Shown piece by piece: positions 1-8,569 of a stretch of 64,000 nt of DNA. Position numbers and translations under genes: made by a program. The stretch comes from Gammaproteobacteria bacterium (GTDB lineage: Bacteria > Pseudomonadota > Gammaproteobacteria > Pseudomonadales > Cellvibrionaceae), in contig SEBU01000001.1 of assembly GCA_004173475.1 (NCBI GenBank), positions 1,178,001 through 1,242,000 on the forward strand. Direction: 5' to 3'. The notes under the pieces were generated by a model. That model was not told where the DNA came from, did not search any database, and was given only the letters and a program-made list of their open reading frames with translations. Numbering within the stretch: position 1 is the stretch's first letter; every line of letters starts with the position of its first letter.

Positions 1-1130
1 TGACCGAACCCGTCCTATTAAACAAGCCCAGTGTTAATGACTTGGATGGAGATTATCTGGTTTCCTCTGGCAATGACCTCGTCGGTATCCCCAACGGCGA
101 TAACACCGCCTTTACTGCAGAACGACGTAGTCGCGATGGATTTAGCCTTTACACTTTCGACAACGACACCGATGGCGTATCCAACTGCAACGGTGGCTGT
201 TTAGCCGCTTGGCCACCCTTATTAGCTGACGAAAATGATGTGGCGACTGCACCTTACTCTATTATTGATCGTGCAATGGGTACATCAGCCAATGCGAAAC
301 AATGGGCCTACCACGGCAGACCGCTTTACTATTTTGCAAGTGATAGCCAAGCCGGGCAAACCAACGGCAAAGCAATTCCGAAATGGCATCTTGCAAGACC
401 GCAACCTTTCATTGTGAAAAATGATGTAACCCTCGGTTCACTTTTAGTCGCAGCAGGTTTGGTAGAAAGTGCTACGCCAACTAATGATGTTGAAACAACC
501 TACTATGCGGCGCGCCACGGCTTCACTCTTTATACATTCGACAATGACACTGCAGGCGTAAGCAATTGCAGCGGAACTTGTTTAACCAATTGGCCTGCAC
601 TCATTGCAAATGAAGGTGCAGTTGCTCAACCGCCCTACTCACTTATTACCCGTGCCAGCGGCGAAAAACAGTGGGCTCTGAATGACATGCCCTTGTATTT
701 TTTCCTCGGCGATACAGCTGCAGGCGAAACAAAAGGTGAAGGTGTTGGAGGGAAATGGCTAGTGGCGCGCGGCGCACCTGTAGCGGTTAGCAATCACTCC
801 ACCAAAGGCAAAGTTTTTATTGCTCACGGCAACTTGGTAGCTGCAACCGGCACCGCCGACACAGCTCACACCAACTTCACACTTTACACCTTCGATAACG
901 ACGTTACCGGTTCAGGCATATCAACGTGCAACGGTGGTTGCGTGAGCGCCTGGCCACCGCTCTATGCAAATTCTACAGCGCAAGCTTTCGGTGATTTCAG
1001 CATAGTCACGCGCGACTCCGGTGAAAAGCAATGGGCCTACAAAGGTAAACCACTTTATTTTTATGTAGGTGATTCCGCAGCAGGCGATGTAAATGGTGAA
1101 TACACCGATTGGATAATTGCTCGTCCATAA
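1..1130 (+). CDS. YxFxxD-repeat secreted lipoprotein (COG4315 / Lipoprotein_15 type), 5' end missing
   Basis: The reading frame is already open at the left edge (first whole codon at 3-5), so the gene starts outside the window; a TTG at 42 is only an internal codon. About 375 residues are visible. They form three similar units of about 100-120 residues. Each unit has a LYTFDND motif, two cysteines in a CNGGC or CSGTC setting, a following W-P, then a second half with QWA and PLYxF/GD. This matches the secreted repeat family known as Lipoprotein_15 or COG4315, named for its Yx(FWY)xxD motif. The biochemical role of that family is not established. The protein should be extracytoplasmic, but its signal peptide lies outside the window. 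A strong terminator follows, so it ends its transcript. The next genes encode c-type haem proteins in the same direction. The family call is firm; the function is unknown. Confidence 0.85.
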   Translation, partial: TEPVLLNKPSVNDLDGDYLVSSGNDLVGIPNGDNTAFTAERRSRDGFSLYTFDNDTDGVSNCNGGCLAAWPPLLADENDVATAPYSIIDRAMGTSANAKQWAYHGRPLYYFASDSQAGQTNGKAIPKWHLARPQPFIVKNDVTLGSLLVAAGLVESATPTNDVETTYYAARHGFTLYTFDNDTAGVSNCSGTCLTNWPALIANEGAVAQPPYSLITRASGEKQWALNDMPLYFFLGDTAAGETKGEGVGGKWLVARGAPVAVSNHSTKGKVFIAHGNLVAATGTADTAHTNFTLYTFDNDVTGSGISTCNGGCVSAWPPLYANSTAQAFGDFSIVTRDSGEKQWAYKGKPLYFYVGDSAAGDVNGEYTDWIIARP

Positions 1131-1137
1131 CTGCAAC

Positions 1138-1172
1138 AAAATGCAGCAGGCATTTCGTTTGCTGCATTTTTT
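1138..1172 (+). terminator. Rho-independent terminator after the repeat lipoprotein gene
   Basis: Perfect 11-bp inverted repeat (1138-1148 and 1160-1170; left arm AAAATGCAGCA) with an 11-nt loop and a run of six T at 1167-1172. It lies 8 bp after the stop codon and before the Shine-Dalgarno sequence of the next gene. Confidence 0.85.
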
Positions 1173-1192
1173 AAATTTGCGGAGTGAATATC

Positions 1193-2011
1193 ATGATAAA
1201 AAAACTAACGCTTGCAGTTCTTTTTCTGAATCTCACCGCTTGCGGTGCCGGTAGTGGAGAGGGGCTGGATAATCAGGGGCTACCCGTTAAAGATAATCCC
1301 GGTGAGCAGCCTCCCGTACAAAATATAGATGCAACCCTCGCTAGCCTGCAACAAAATATTTTTGGAGCCATCTGCATTAATTGTCACACCGGCAGTAACG
1401 CACCTCGTGGTTTGCGATTGGATTCCGAAGAAAATAGTTACGCATTTTTGGTGGGTCATGCGGCGGATGAAGTACCTGAACTCATGCGTGTAGATCCTGG
1501 CAATCCGGATGCTAGTTATATCGTACGCAAACTGGAAGGTGCAGCTGGAATCGTTGGTGGGCGCATGCCATTAGGTGGCCCTTATCTCAGCCAAACGCAA
1601 ATTAATTCAGTTCGGGATTGGATCGCCAACGGGGCTCCACGCACTGGCACTGGAGTCATGGCTACAAAAATCAGTAATTTGTCTGCGCAGAAAACTACTA
1701 GCGAGATCTCATTGAGTTTGCATTTCAGCCGGACAATTGAACCTGATTCAATCAATGAAAATAATATTTCGGTGTACTACACCTCGGCCGATTCTGCACA
1801 ACGCATAAATATTCCGAATTTTGGTTTGCTAATTCAGGATCAATCTCTAGACATTTTTTTACATCAAGAAATTTCTGGTGCGCAAAAATTTGAAATTCTT
1901 ATTCACACAACAAACAATTTACCTATTCTTGATTCTGAGCAAAACGATGTGGAACTCAGCCAAGAAAAAATACAAGGAGGCGATTATCATTATGAATACT
2001 CACTACCTTAA
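1193..2011 (+). CDS. c-type haem lipoprotein with C-terminal Ig-like domain
   Basis: Predicted 272-residue outer-membrane or periplasmic lipoprotein. The ATG at 1193 is preferred over the in-frame GTG at 1184 because GGAG (1181-1184) sits 8 nt before it. The signal peptide ends in LTAC, a lipobox. One haem-binding CINCH motif lies near residue 65. It is followed by a region with RVDPGNPDASY, RMPLGG and WIANGAP, the pattern of the small cytochrome c domain of the planctomycete/DUF1588-associated type. The methionine in RMPLGG is the likely distal haem ligand. Residues from about 160 onward resemble an SbsA/Big_5-type Ig-like domain (LSLHFSRTIEPDSI). The last codons overlap the next gene, which encodes a haem-tagged beta-barrel, so the two are translationally coupled. 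A role in electron transfer across the envelope is inferred, not shown. Confidence 0.8.
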   Translation: MIKKLTLAVLFLNLTACGAGSGEGLDNQGLPVKDNPGEQPPVQNIDATLASLQQNIFGAICINCHTGSNAPRGLRLDSEENSYAFLVGHAADEVPELMRVDPGNPDASYIVRKLEGAAGIVGGRMPLGGPYLSQTQINSVRDWIANGAPRTGTGVMATKISNLSAQKTTSEISLSLHFSRTIEPDSINENNISVYYTSADSAQRINIPNFGLLIQDQSLDIFLHQEISGAQKFEILIHTTNNLPILDSEQNDVELSQEKIQGGDYHYEYSLP

Positions 2012-3086
2012 AATATTTTGGCAAGCCATAGTTTTATTGGCAGCCTTGAGCGCGCCAAGCGCACATACGGAACCTTACCTCGCGTTTAAAAATAATTTAT
2101 ATTGCAGCGCATGCCACATAAATCCTATCGGCGGTGGCGCTCGCAACACCTATGGCACCTTTTATGGAGCCCAGGTCCTACCGCAAACTCCGGGCAGCCT
2201 ACTCGACGTCAATAATATTACTGAGAGCCTTCGAATAGGTGCCAACTTTCGCGCTAACTATACGCAGGTGGATAATAAAAATGGCGAAGATAGTGCTACA
2301 TTTGAAACACAATCTGGCCAACTTTATATAATCCTGCAACCCAAAGATTCACGCTTTTTGCTTTACATAGATGAACAATTAGCGCCCGGGGGTGCGTTGA
2401 ACCGCGAAGCATTTATTTTAACGAAAATTAATGATGCGAATTCATTAAAAGTGGGAAAATTGATTTTGCCCTACGGTATTCGGCTTGAAGATGACACGGC
2501 CTTTATTCGTCAGGCAACGGGGTTCAATTTTGATAATAGCGATAACGGTGTCGAATGGGATTTACAAACCAGCCACATATTTTTCAGCGCAGCGCTTAGC
2601 AATGGCTCTAGCGGATTAACCAACAATGACCGAGGTCTTTCCTACTTAACGCGTATTGAATATCTGGGCAACAATTGGCGAGTAGGCGCTAGCGGCGTAT
2701 ATAACGACGCTGATTTAGGAGCGCGCTATCAAGCAAATATTTTTGGTGGCTTCAATTGGTTAGGTTTTACGTTTTTAGCCGAGCTGGATCATATTAAGGA
2801 TAAATCCATTACCCATATTGCAGGTACTTATGAACAGCAGAAAATAGGATTGCTTGAAGTAAATCGCGAAATAAGCAAAGGAATTAACGTAAAAGTAACC
2901 AGCGAATATGCAGACCCTGAAACCAATATCGACGAAAACCAGCGCGTTAGGCATTCCATACTCATTGAATACACACCGTTCGCTAATTTACAAATTCGCG
3001 GCGGCCTACGCAAAGGTGAAGACATACCGCAAAAAACGCTTAGTAACTACACCAGCATTTTTGCGCAGCTTCATTTTTATTATTAA
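1992..3086 (+). CDS. Outer-membrane beta-barrel protein with N-terminal c-type haem motif
   Basis: Predicted 364-residue exported protein. The ATG at 1992 has AAGGAGG at 1974-1980 and starts the signal peptide, so the longer upstream frame from 1878 is rejected. The mature N-terminus carries one CSACH haem-binding motif followed by INPIGGG and NTYG, a short pattern seen in haem-tagged porin-like proteins. The rest (from about residue 75) is alternating aromatic and polar strands ending in an aromatic residue (HFYY), typical of a 12-16 strand outer-membrane barrel. It overlaps the preceding haem lipoprotein gene by 20 nt. A convergent porin gene lies only 6 bp away. The pair may form an electron conduit or a haem-dependent sensor or pore; this is inference. 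Confidence 0.75.
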   Translation: MNTHYLKIFWQAIVLLAALSAPSAHTEPYLAFKNNLYCSACHINPIGGGARNTYGTFYGAQVLPQTPGSLLDVNNITESLRIGANFRANYTQVDNKNGEDSATFETQSGQLYIILQPKDSRFLLYIDEQLAPGGALNREAFILTKINDANSLKVGKLILPYGIRLEDDTAFIRQATGFNFDNSDNGVEWDLQTSHIFFSAALSNGSSGLTNNDRGLSYLTRIEYLGNNWRVGASGVYNDADLGARYQANIFGGFNWLGFTFLAELDHIKDKSITHIAGTYEQQKIGLLEVNREISKGINVKVTSEYADPETNIDENQRVRHSILIEYTPFANLQIRGGLRKGEDIPQKTLSNYTSIFAQLHFYY

Positions 3087-3092
3087 CAATAT

Positions 3093-4328
3093 TTAAAAAT
3101 TGTAGGCGTAATCCAGATACAGCTTGCTAGTGCTGCTCTCTTCGGAAGCACTGAATTCAGGTTTGAAATACGCCAACAATAAACTGACCACATGCTTGCG
3201 ATTGGGTCTATAGCTGAGCGTGACATCTAACTCCTGCGCTAAATAATCGTTAGATGTATAGGAACGGAATTGATGATACTGGCTTTCAATTTTAAATGGC
3301 GTTGCGCGCCAGGTGATACCAATCGATGAATCTTTTATACCATGCGCAGCGTAATTTTGAACAAGATTGGATGCGCCTTGAAAATCATGCAATGAAGCAA
3401 GTGGTGTTATAAAGTTAACGCCCTCTTTATTACTCAGGACTTCATAGCGGCCATTAAATTCAAAACGATTTACACCTATGTTCGCGTCTAATAAATAATA
3501 GGTTAATAAAGGGCTATCATTTAATTCAGGCTGCTTTTGCAACGCTGATTCAATACGAACGCGATATTTAAGAACATCAGCTTTGTAAGTAAAATTGTAA
3601 TTGGCACCGAACGTATTATTAGATGCAGTAGGCTGCGTTTTATTATCTATCGCATAGGCATAGGCAATAATTTGCGAATAATCCCATTCATTGTAATTGA
3701 GCTGCGCAATATGAGTATGGTGCTTGTGATCACCCAACATTGCCGCAGGCCGCGCGCCATCCCAGGATTCGTAACCCTCGTCGCCTGGGCTCAGATTATT
3801 GTCAGCCTGATCACCGAATATACGATTCACATTGCCGATATAGGCATAGGTAAACTGCGAATTGCTCAAAAATTTTATATTAGTTAAGGCTGCATCAAAT
3901 GTTTGTTCGTTTTGCCAAAATCCGTTGCCACCAATAAAACGCTGATCATCCAAATTTATTCGCTGACGACCCAACTGAAATTTTACTGAATCATAATTTA
4001 AAGCAACATAGGCTTGGTTAAGATCAAAACCTTCTGCGTCGGGAATGACCGGATTACCATTAAGATCAACACCGTCACTATGTTCATTTTTAAATGCACG
4101 ATTTACGTTATCGAGTTGCAGATGAGTTTCAATATTTTCACTCCATTTGGAATCCAGATTTAAACGCAATAACAAAGACGCTGCACGAGCATCTTCCTCG
4201 CCAGAAAAATCGGCATAACGAGTGCGAGCGCTCCAATCAAACTCATGGCTTACTGATTCATTGGCAGATACATAAAAAGGCCAGCAGAAGAGCGAACAAC
4301 ATGCAGCAAAAGAAATTTTTTTAATCAT
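3093..4328 (-). CDS. Alginate-export-type outer-membrane porin
   Basis: 411 residues with a signal peptide (cleavage after YVSA) and beta-barrel sequence to the last residue (YNF, an aromatic C-terminus as Bam complex clients have). The sequence AARTRY-like start, LGRQRINLDDQRFIG and a long series of amphipathic strands fit the alginate export / AlgE-like porin family (Alginate_exp). LGRQ plus DDQRFIG is a recurrent pattern of that family. The gene is 6 nt downstream of a leucine-rich repeat protein gene and probably shares its transcript. The substrate may be an anionic polysaccharide or another small molecule; no alginate genes are nearby, so alginate itself is not implied. Family confidence is good, substrate unknown. 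Confidence 0.75.
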   Translation of the reverse strand: MIKKISFAACCSLFCWPFYVSANESVSHEFDWSARTRYADFSGEEDARAASLLLRLNLDSKWSENIETHLQLDNVNRAFKNEHSDGVDLNGNPVIPDAEGFDLNQAYVALNYDSVKFQLGRQRINLDDQRFIGGNGFWQNEQTFDAALTNIKFLSNSQFTYAYIGNVNRIFGDQADNNLSPGDEGYESWDGARPAAMLGDHKHHTHIAQLNYNEWDYSQIIAYAYAIDNKTQPTASNNTFGANYNFTYKADVLKYRVRIESALQKQPELNDSPLLTYYLLDANIGVNRFEFNGRYEVLSNKEGVNFITPLASLHDFQGASNLVQNYAAHGIKDSSIGITWRATPFKIESQYHQFRSYTSNDYLAQELDVTLSYRPNRKHVVSLLLAYFKPEFSASEESSTSKLYLDYAYNF

Positions 4329-4334
4329 AGTTTA

Positions 4335-4973
4335 TTACCAATCTTTTGCATTGCCGTCATGCAAATAGGTGACACCTTTTTTTGCATTCATCTCATCGTA
4401 AAGTTTGTCCGGCATGGGATTTTGCCGACAATCCATATAGTGCAGTTTTGGTAAATGATTAATATCAAAATCGACCATTTTATTATTGAAAATGTAAATT
4501 TTTTCTAACTCAGGTAAATCACTGTACGTAAACGTCAGAAATTGGTTTTCATTGGCTTTCAATAATTTCAACTTCGGTAGTTTAGTTAATTCAAGAGCGA
4601 CAAGCTTATTATTAAAAATATAAAGCTCCTCTAGCGCTGGCACCCCTGATAGCTCGAATGACGTTAGTGAGTTTTTAGCAAGATTAAGTTGCCGAAGATT
4701 AGGGATATTTTTAAGCGATGCTTTGGATATCTGATTGTTATAAAGCGAAAGACTTTGCAGTTGAGAGAATTTTTCCAAACCATCTAATACCGTAATATTT
4801 TTGGAATGGCATTCAATCTTTGTCACCGCATCAAAGCTGGCCCAATTATTTTTTTCGGCAAGCGCGTTTAAACATTGCTTAAAATTAGCGTCACTTACTT
4901 GAAAGTCCAGCGCGCTCGCTGAACCGCAAAGAAAACATACTCCTATGCCAACAAATAACTGCTTAAGCTTCAT
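4335..4973 (-). CDS. Secreted leucine-rich repeat protein
   Basis: 212 residues. A signal peptide is predicted (cleavage near GSASA-LDF). From about residue 55 there are six to seven leucine-rich repeats of about 21 residues, with the pattern LxxLxLYNNQI, LNLAKNSL and LYIFNNKL, close to the bacterial internalin-like LRR type. Cysteines at both ends of the repeat block may cap it. The protein is expected to be periplasmic or surface exposed and to bind a partner. The porin gene follows 6 nt downstream, so the two may form an envelope unit. An ECF sigma/anti-sigma pair lies just upstream on the same strand, separated by a hairpin. No enzymatic motif is visible. Confidence 0.7.
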   Translation of the reverse strand: MKLKQLFVGIGVCFLCGSASALDFQVSDANFKQCLNALAEKNNWASFDAVTKIECHSKNITVLDGLEKFSQLQSLSLYNNQISKASLKNIPNLRQLNLAKNSLTSFELSGVPALEELYIFNNKLVALELTKLPKLKLLKANENQFLTFTYSDLPELEKIYIFNNKMVDFDINHLPKLHYMDCRQNPMPDKLYDEMNAKKGVTYLHDGNAKDW

Positions 4974-5039
4974 GATGAGCTATCCCATAGGTTTTTCAGA
5001 TATTACACCGGATATGCGAATACAGGTGTTTAAATAGAA

Positions 5040-5085
5040 ACAGCTTGCACTGGTTTTTTATTTGCTCAATCAAAGTGCAAGCTGT
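5040..5085 (-). terminator. Hairpin, probable terminator after the anti-sigma gene
   Basis: Perfect 12-bp inverted repeat (5040-5051 and 5074-5085; arm ACAGCTTGCACT) with a 22-nt loop, 15 nt beyond the anti-sigma stop codon. On the minus strand it is followed by a T-rich stretch (TTTCTATTT). The long loop makes it a weaker terminator than usual, so partial read-through into the LRR/porin genes is possible. Confidence 0.55.
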
Positions 5086-5099
5086 GCGGAAAATTATAT

Positions 5100-5834
5100 C
5101 TAACTTTCAATCTTTGCAAGGAGAACACAAACACCTTTTGCGATAACCATATCGCTTGGTTCATCAATTGCGGAACCACCTATATCTTCTTCAGTTAGCA
5201 ATAAGGATTCTGAATCCTTAATTAATCGCCAGTTAGGAACCGATAACGGTTGCTGCTCAATATCCGTTTGTGAAAACACACCCAAGGGGCGAATTTGCCC
5301 GTCACTTTTTGATACCGCCCATAACTGCAAATTTTTATCCGCAGGAATTTTAAGATCATTCCACTTAAGCCATAAGGCCGTTCCCTTGGTGGCCGTGAGT
5401 ACCGTTAAACGAGGCGCGCCTTTGGCATCAGTTAATACCGCAACATAATCCGCATTAGGCCCGCTCACATTATATTGCGGAACGAATAAAAATAATGCGC
5501 TCACCAGTATTAAAAGAGCTAATCCCGGTGCAAGCCAAATTGACCAACGCGACCAAAACGATAATTTTTGCTCGCTGTATATTGAGTCCTGGTTAGAATT
5601 TAATTTTTTCTGGATTGCCTGCCACACTTCTGCTGCCGGTTCGCGCTGGTCGTGCTCATTACTTAGCTGCATTAATTGTTCCTCCCAAAAACGCACCTGA
5701 TCGGCAAGTCCATCATTGGTTTTTAACAAACGCTCAAATACTTGCCGTTCATGACCACGCATCACACCCGTCACATATTCAAACGCGAGCACATCATGAT
5801 TCATTCCGGAATCTACTGATTCGTTTCGAGACAT
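5100..5834 (-). CDS. RskA-family anti-sigma factor
   Basis: 244 residues. It has a cytoplasmic N-terminal region (DVLAFEYVTGVMRGHERQ, the anti-sigma helix pattern of the RskA/SigK-inhibitor family), one membrane span at about residues 92-112, and an extracytoplasmic RskA C-terminal domain ending near residue 240. The conserved features LWLKWNDL and NLQLWAVS of the domain are present. It overlaps the upstream ECF sigma gene by 22 nt, the usual arrangement for a sigma with its inhibitor. A start at the internal Met 11 is also possible. It should hold the sigma factor inactive at the membrane until an envelope signal releases it. The signal is unknown. Confidence 0.85.
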   Translation of the reverse strand: MSRNESVDSGMNHDVLAFEYVTGVMRGHERQVFERLLKTNDGLADQVRFWEEQLMQLSNEHDQREPAAEVWQAIQKKLNSNQDSIYSEQKLSFWSRWSIWLAPGLALLILVSALFLFVPQYNVSGPNADYVAVLTDAKGAPRLTVLTATKGTALWLKWNDLKIPADKNLQLWAVSKSDGQIRPLGVFSQTDIEQQPLSVPNWRLIKDSESLLLTEEDIGGSAIDEPSDMVIAKGVCVLLAKIES

Positions 5835-6391
5835 AATTTCAACCTTTCTGCGCCGCGATGTAACCAGGATTTAACGGTGTTGGTGTTGGTAGAAAATTTT
5901 TCTGCAATTTCTTCCCGCGAGTAGCCATATAAATAAGCCAGTTCAACGCTGCGCTTGATATTTTCACTCAGCGCCAGCAAACATTTATGCAAATTAAATT
6001 TTAACTGACTCGCACTGGCATCCTGTTCAGGGCTATGGTGGCTTGCATGTTCGTCTAAAAGAAAATCACTATCCGCAGACACGAAACGTTCACGCAACCG
6101 CTGCTCAGACGCAAGCCGGTCCAATGCGCGGTAACGCGCAATACTTGCCATCCATGTCAAGGGATTCGCCAAATGTGGGCGGTAGCTCTGCGCATTGCTC
6201 CAAATTTGTAAAAAAGCTTCTTGTAGAACTTCCTTACCTATATCGTCAGATTTAACAATGCGATAAACAATTGCATTTAAATAAGGACTAACACGATCAA
6301 ACAACACTTTTAATGCAGCTTGATCCCGTATAGCGCACCGGGCGATTAAATTTATAAGCTCTTCATTACGAGAATCGGGGGACTCAGTCAT
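5813..6391 (-). CDS. ECF RNA polymerase sigma factor (SigK-like, paired with RskA anti-sigma)
   Basis: 192 residues, the usual length of an ECF (group 4) sigma factor. Region 2 is at about residues 25-95 (VLQEAFLQIWSNAQSY, NPLTWMASIARYRALDRL), and region 4 is at about 130-188 with the helix-turn-helix YSREEIAEKFSTNTNTVKSW. It lacks regions 1 and 3. It overlaps the anti-sigma gene downstream, so its activity should be set by envelope release. Likely targets are its own operon and perhaps the LRR/porin genes downstream; no ECF promoter motif could be confirmed by eye. Confidence 0.92.
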   Translation of the reverse strand: MTESPDSRNEELINLIARCAIRDQAALKVLFDRVSPYLNAIVYRIVKSDDIGKEVLQEAFLQIWSNAQSYRPHLANPLTWMASIARYRALDRLASEQRLRERFVSADSDFLLDEHASHHSPEQDASASQLKFNLHKCLLALSENIKRSVELAYLYGYSREEIAEKFSTNTNTVKSWLHRGAERLKLCLETNQ

Positions 6392-6632
6392 ATTTACTAC
6401 TCTAATGATCTGCCGTAAAAGCTATGGGTCTAATTTTGCTACAGATTCTATATTCAAGCCTTGCGATACAGGCGGGGTTTTATGGAATCAGGCACCACTT
6501 ACTAGCTACGGCTGAGTCTTAAAAAAGTTGCAGTTGCGATATTCAAGGCGTGCTATATTTCATCATAAATAACACTTTATAAGCCCGTGCAAGTATGCAT
6601 ATTTCCCTTCCAAGCAGCCAAATACGATCCTG

Positions 6633-7643
6633 ATGATAAATATCCTTAGTATTTTAACCATTGGGTTTTCAGTAATCAGTGCACTCATTTTAATTGTCGC
6701 CTACGTTTTCTTTTTAAAAACAGTTAATAGATCCTGGCATGCGATTTTATCCTGCTTAGGAGTAATGTTATCTTTTGCAGCCTTACAGCTGGGACATTTG
6801 AGCCATTTTCTCAATGGAACTGATGTGGTGATGAATCCCGCTTACCGGTTTTGTTTATTCATTGCGCCTGCAATGTTTTTTTTCTTTGGGCGAGCAACGT
6901 TTTTACCAGAAAAACCCTTGCATCCGCTTCTGTTATTGCACTTTACTCCGATCCTATTTAATTTCTTTCTGCGCTATGAAATCGCCATTCCCATTATTTT
7001 CATGGTCGGCATGGGCTATTGCTTTTCATTGGCGTACTTATTGTTTGGTTTACGTGCACAGCGTAAGCGCTTCAATATCGAAATGTCCTTCTTCCTGCTG
7101 TTTTGCGTGATTGCCATCCTGGTTCTGTTTCTAGGGATTTCCATACCCTACATCGATCATCATTATTTTTACGTGTTTTACACAAACAGTATTGGGATAT
7201 CTCTCATATTAGTGACGGCTGCATTAATCGTATTTCCCGAATTGCTCCAGCAGTTAGTTGAAGTATCGCAATTGAACTATTCGGCATCGACTTTAAAGGA
7301 TATGGATGTTAAGCCCTATGTCGAAAAACTTGAGCAATTAATGTCCCAAGCCAAGCTTTATCAAAATGAAAAACTAAACCTTGGAATGACGGCAGAAGCG
7401 GTCGGGCTAAGCCCGCATCAGTTATCGGAGCTGGTAAACCGAGAGTTCGCCATGAATTTCTCCCGCTATATTCGCGAACAGCGAGTAAAAGCAGCCAAGG
7501 CCATTTTGGTCAATGAACCTTCATCATCTGTGCTTTCAATTAGCCTTGAGGTGGGATTCAATACTCAATCTAATTTTTATGCAGCCTTTAAAGAAATAAC
7601 CGGTGTTTCGCCGGGCGCCTACCGTAAATCTCTCTCGAAATAG
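6633..7643 (+). CDS. Membrane-anchored AraC-family transcriptional regulator
   Basis: 336 residues. The first 200 or so hold about seven hydrophobic segments (a 7TM-like sensor region), and the C-terminal 110 residues form an AraC-type double helix-turn-helix. Visible motifs are LSPHQLSELVNREF in the first HTH, RVKAAKAILV in the linker helix and EVGFNTQSNFYAAFKEITGVSPGAYRK in shorter pieces (VGFNTQSNFYAAFK) in the second HTH. Such proteins sense something in or outside the membrane and bind DNA as membrane-tethered regulators. No clear Shine-Dalgarno sequence precedes the ATG. An AT-rich 36-bp inverted repeat just downstream, before the methyltransferase gene, could be its target; that is speculation. 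Confidence 0.85.
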   Translation: MINILSILTIGFSVISALILIVAYVFFLKTVNRSWHAILSCLGVMLSFAALQLGHLSHFLNGTDVVMNPAYRFCLFIAPAMFFFFGRATFLPEKPLHPLLLLHFTPILFNFFLRYEIAIPIIFMVGMGYCFSLAYLLFGLRAQRKRFNIEMSFFLLFCVIAILVLFLGISIPYIDHHYFYVFYTNSIGISLILVTAALIVFPELLQQLVEVSQLNYSASTLKDMDVKPYVEKLEQLMSQAKLYQNEKLNLGMTAEAVGLSPHQLSELVNREFAMNFSRYIREQRVKAAKAILVNEPSSSVLSISLEVGFNTQSNFYAAFKEITGVSPGAYRKSLSK

Positions 7644-7676
7644 CTTTCCTTTTTCAAAACATCTCCTCAAAACTCC

Positions 7677-7712
7677 TATAAATATCCAAAATTATCATTC
7701 TGGATATTTATA
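7677..7712. repeat. AT-rich inverted repeat between AraC regulator and methyltransferase genes
   Basis: Perfect 12-bp arms (TATAAATATCCA at 7677-7688 and its complement at 7701-7712) around a 12-nt spacer. No T-run follows, so it is not a good terminator. Its two-fold symmetry suggests an operator or cruciform. A smaller CAACTT/AAGTTG repeat lies at 7749-7765. Confidence 0.55.
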
Positions 7713-7859
7713 AACCTATGATTTCAAAACAAAAATAATTTTCCTATTCAACTTTTATCAAGTTGGAAGCGCAGGGTGCTCGCTCGACGTAATTTGACCA
7801 TAACAAGGGGTTCAACAGGTTTGAATCTGATGTGGTTAATACAACGCGAGGAGCAGCCC

Positions 7860-8528
7860 ATGAAAAAAGCGAGAACAACACAAGACGGAGCCAGAATTTA
7901 TACCCGCTGGATTCTGGCCTGTTACGACCTTCTTATCTACCGCGTGTTGTCACCTCATGTATGGCGATGTGACCCCCAACATTTTTTGGATCTCTACAAC
8001 AGACACATGTCTGACAACCACGCCGATGTAGGCGTAGGAACCGGATACTTTTTGAATCAATGCCTCTATGAGCCAGGCGAAGTAAGAATCGGGTTGTTTG
8101 ATTTGCAACCTAATTGCCTCGCCTTCACAGCACAGCGTCTAGCACGATTCCAACCCGAAACATTTGAATGTAACGCGCTCGAATCCATTCCTTTTGCAGG
8201 TAGAGGCTTCGACTCAATTGCCCTTGGCGGAATACTGCATTGTATCCCCGGAAACTTCGCTCAGAAGGCTCGCTTATTCGATGCCATCAAACCACTCATG
8301 AAACCCGCCAGCCAACTATTTGGGTACACGATTTTAAATCGCGGTATATCCAAAACGCTGCTGAGCCGATTTGTCTATTTTCTGCTTTATCAACTCAAAG
8401 TCATTAATGGAGCAGAAGACTCTGCAAGCCAATTACATGCCGAACTCACTAAACGCTTCAAACGGGTGAACACCCACATTATCGGCCACATCGCCCTTTT
8501 CAACGCAAGTGAACCTTTGTCCCGCTAA
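7860..8528 (+). CDS. Class I SAM-dependent methyltransferase
   Basis: 222 residues from the ATG at 7860, which has GAGGAG 6 nt upstream; the longer frame from 7776 has no ribosome binding site. The glycine-rich motif I reads DVGVGTGYFL (about residues 57-66), followed by an acidic strand end (LFDLQPN) and a motif IV region (FDSIALGGILHCI), together the Rossmann-fold methyltransferase pattern. There is a motif KPLMKPASQLFGYTIL in the post-motif region. The substrate is not predictable; small lipophilic or phenolic compounds are typical for such short class I enzymes. An SRPBCC (lipid-pocket) protein gene follows 41 nt downstream and probably shares the transcript. Confidence 0.75.
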   Translation: MKKARTTQDGARIYTRWILACYDLLIYRVLSPHVWRCDPQHFLDLYNRHMSDNHADVGVGTGYFLNQCLYEPGEVRIGLFDLQPNCLAFTAQRLARFQPETFECNALESIPFAGRGFDSIALGGILHCIPGNFAQKARLFDAIKPLMKPASQLFGYTILNRGISKTLLSRFVYFLLYQLKVINGAEDSASQLHAELTKRFKRVNTHIIGHIALFNASEPLSR

Positions 8529-8569
8529 TTCACGATTTAATCCAACCAAAAGTTAACAAGGAAAATATT

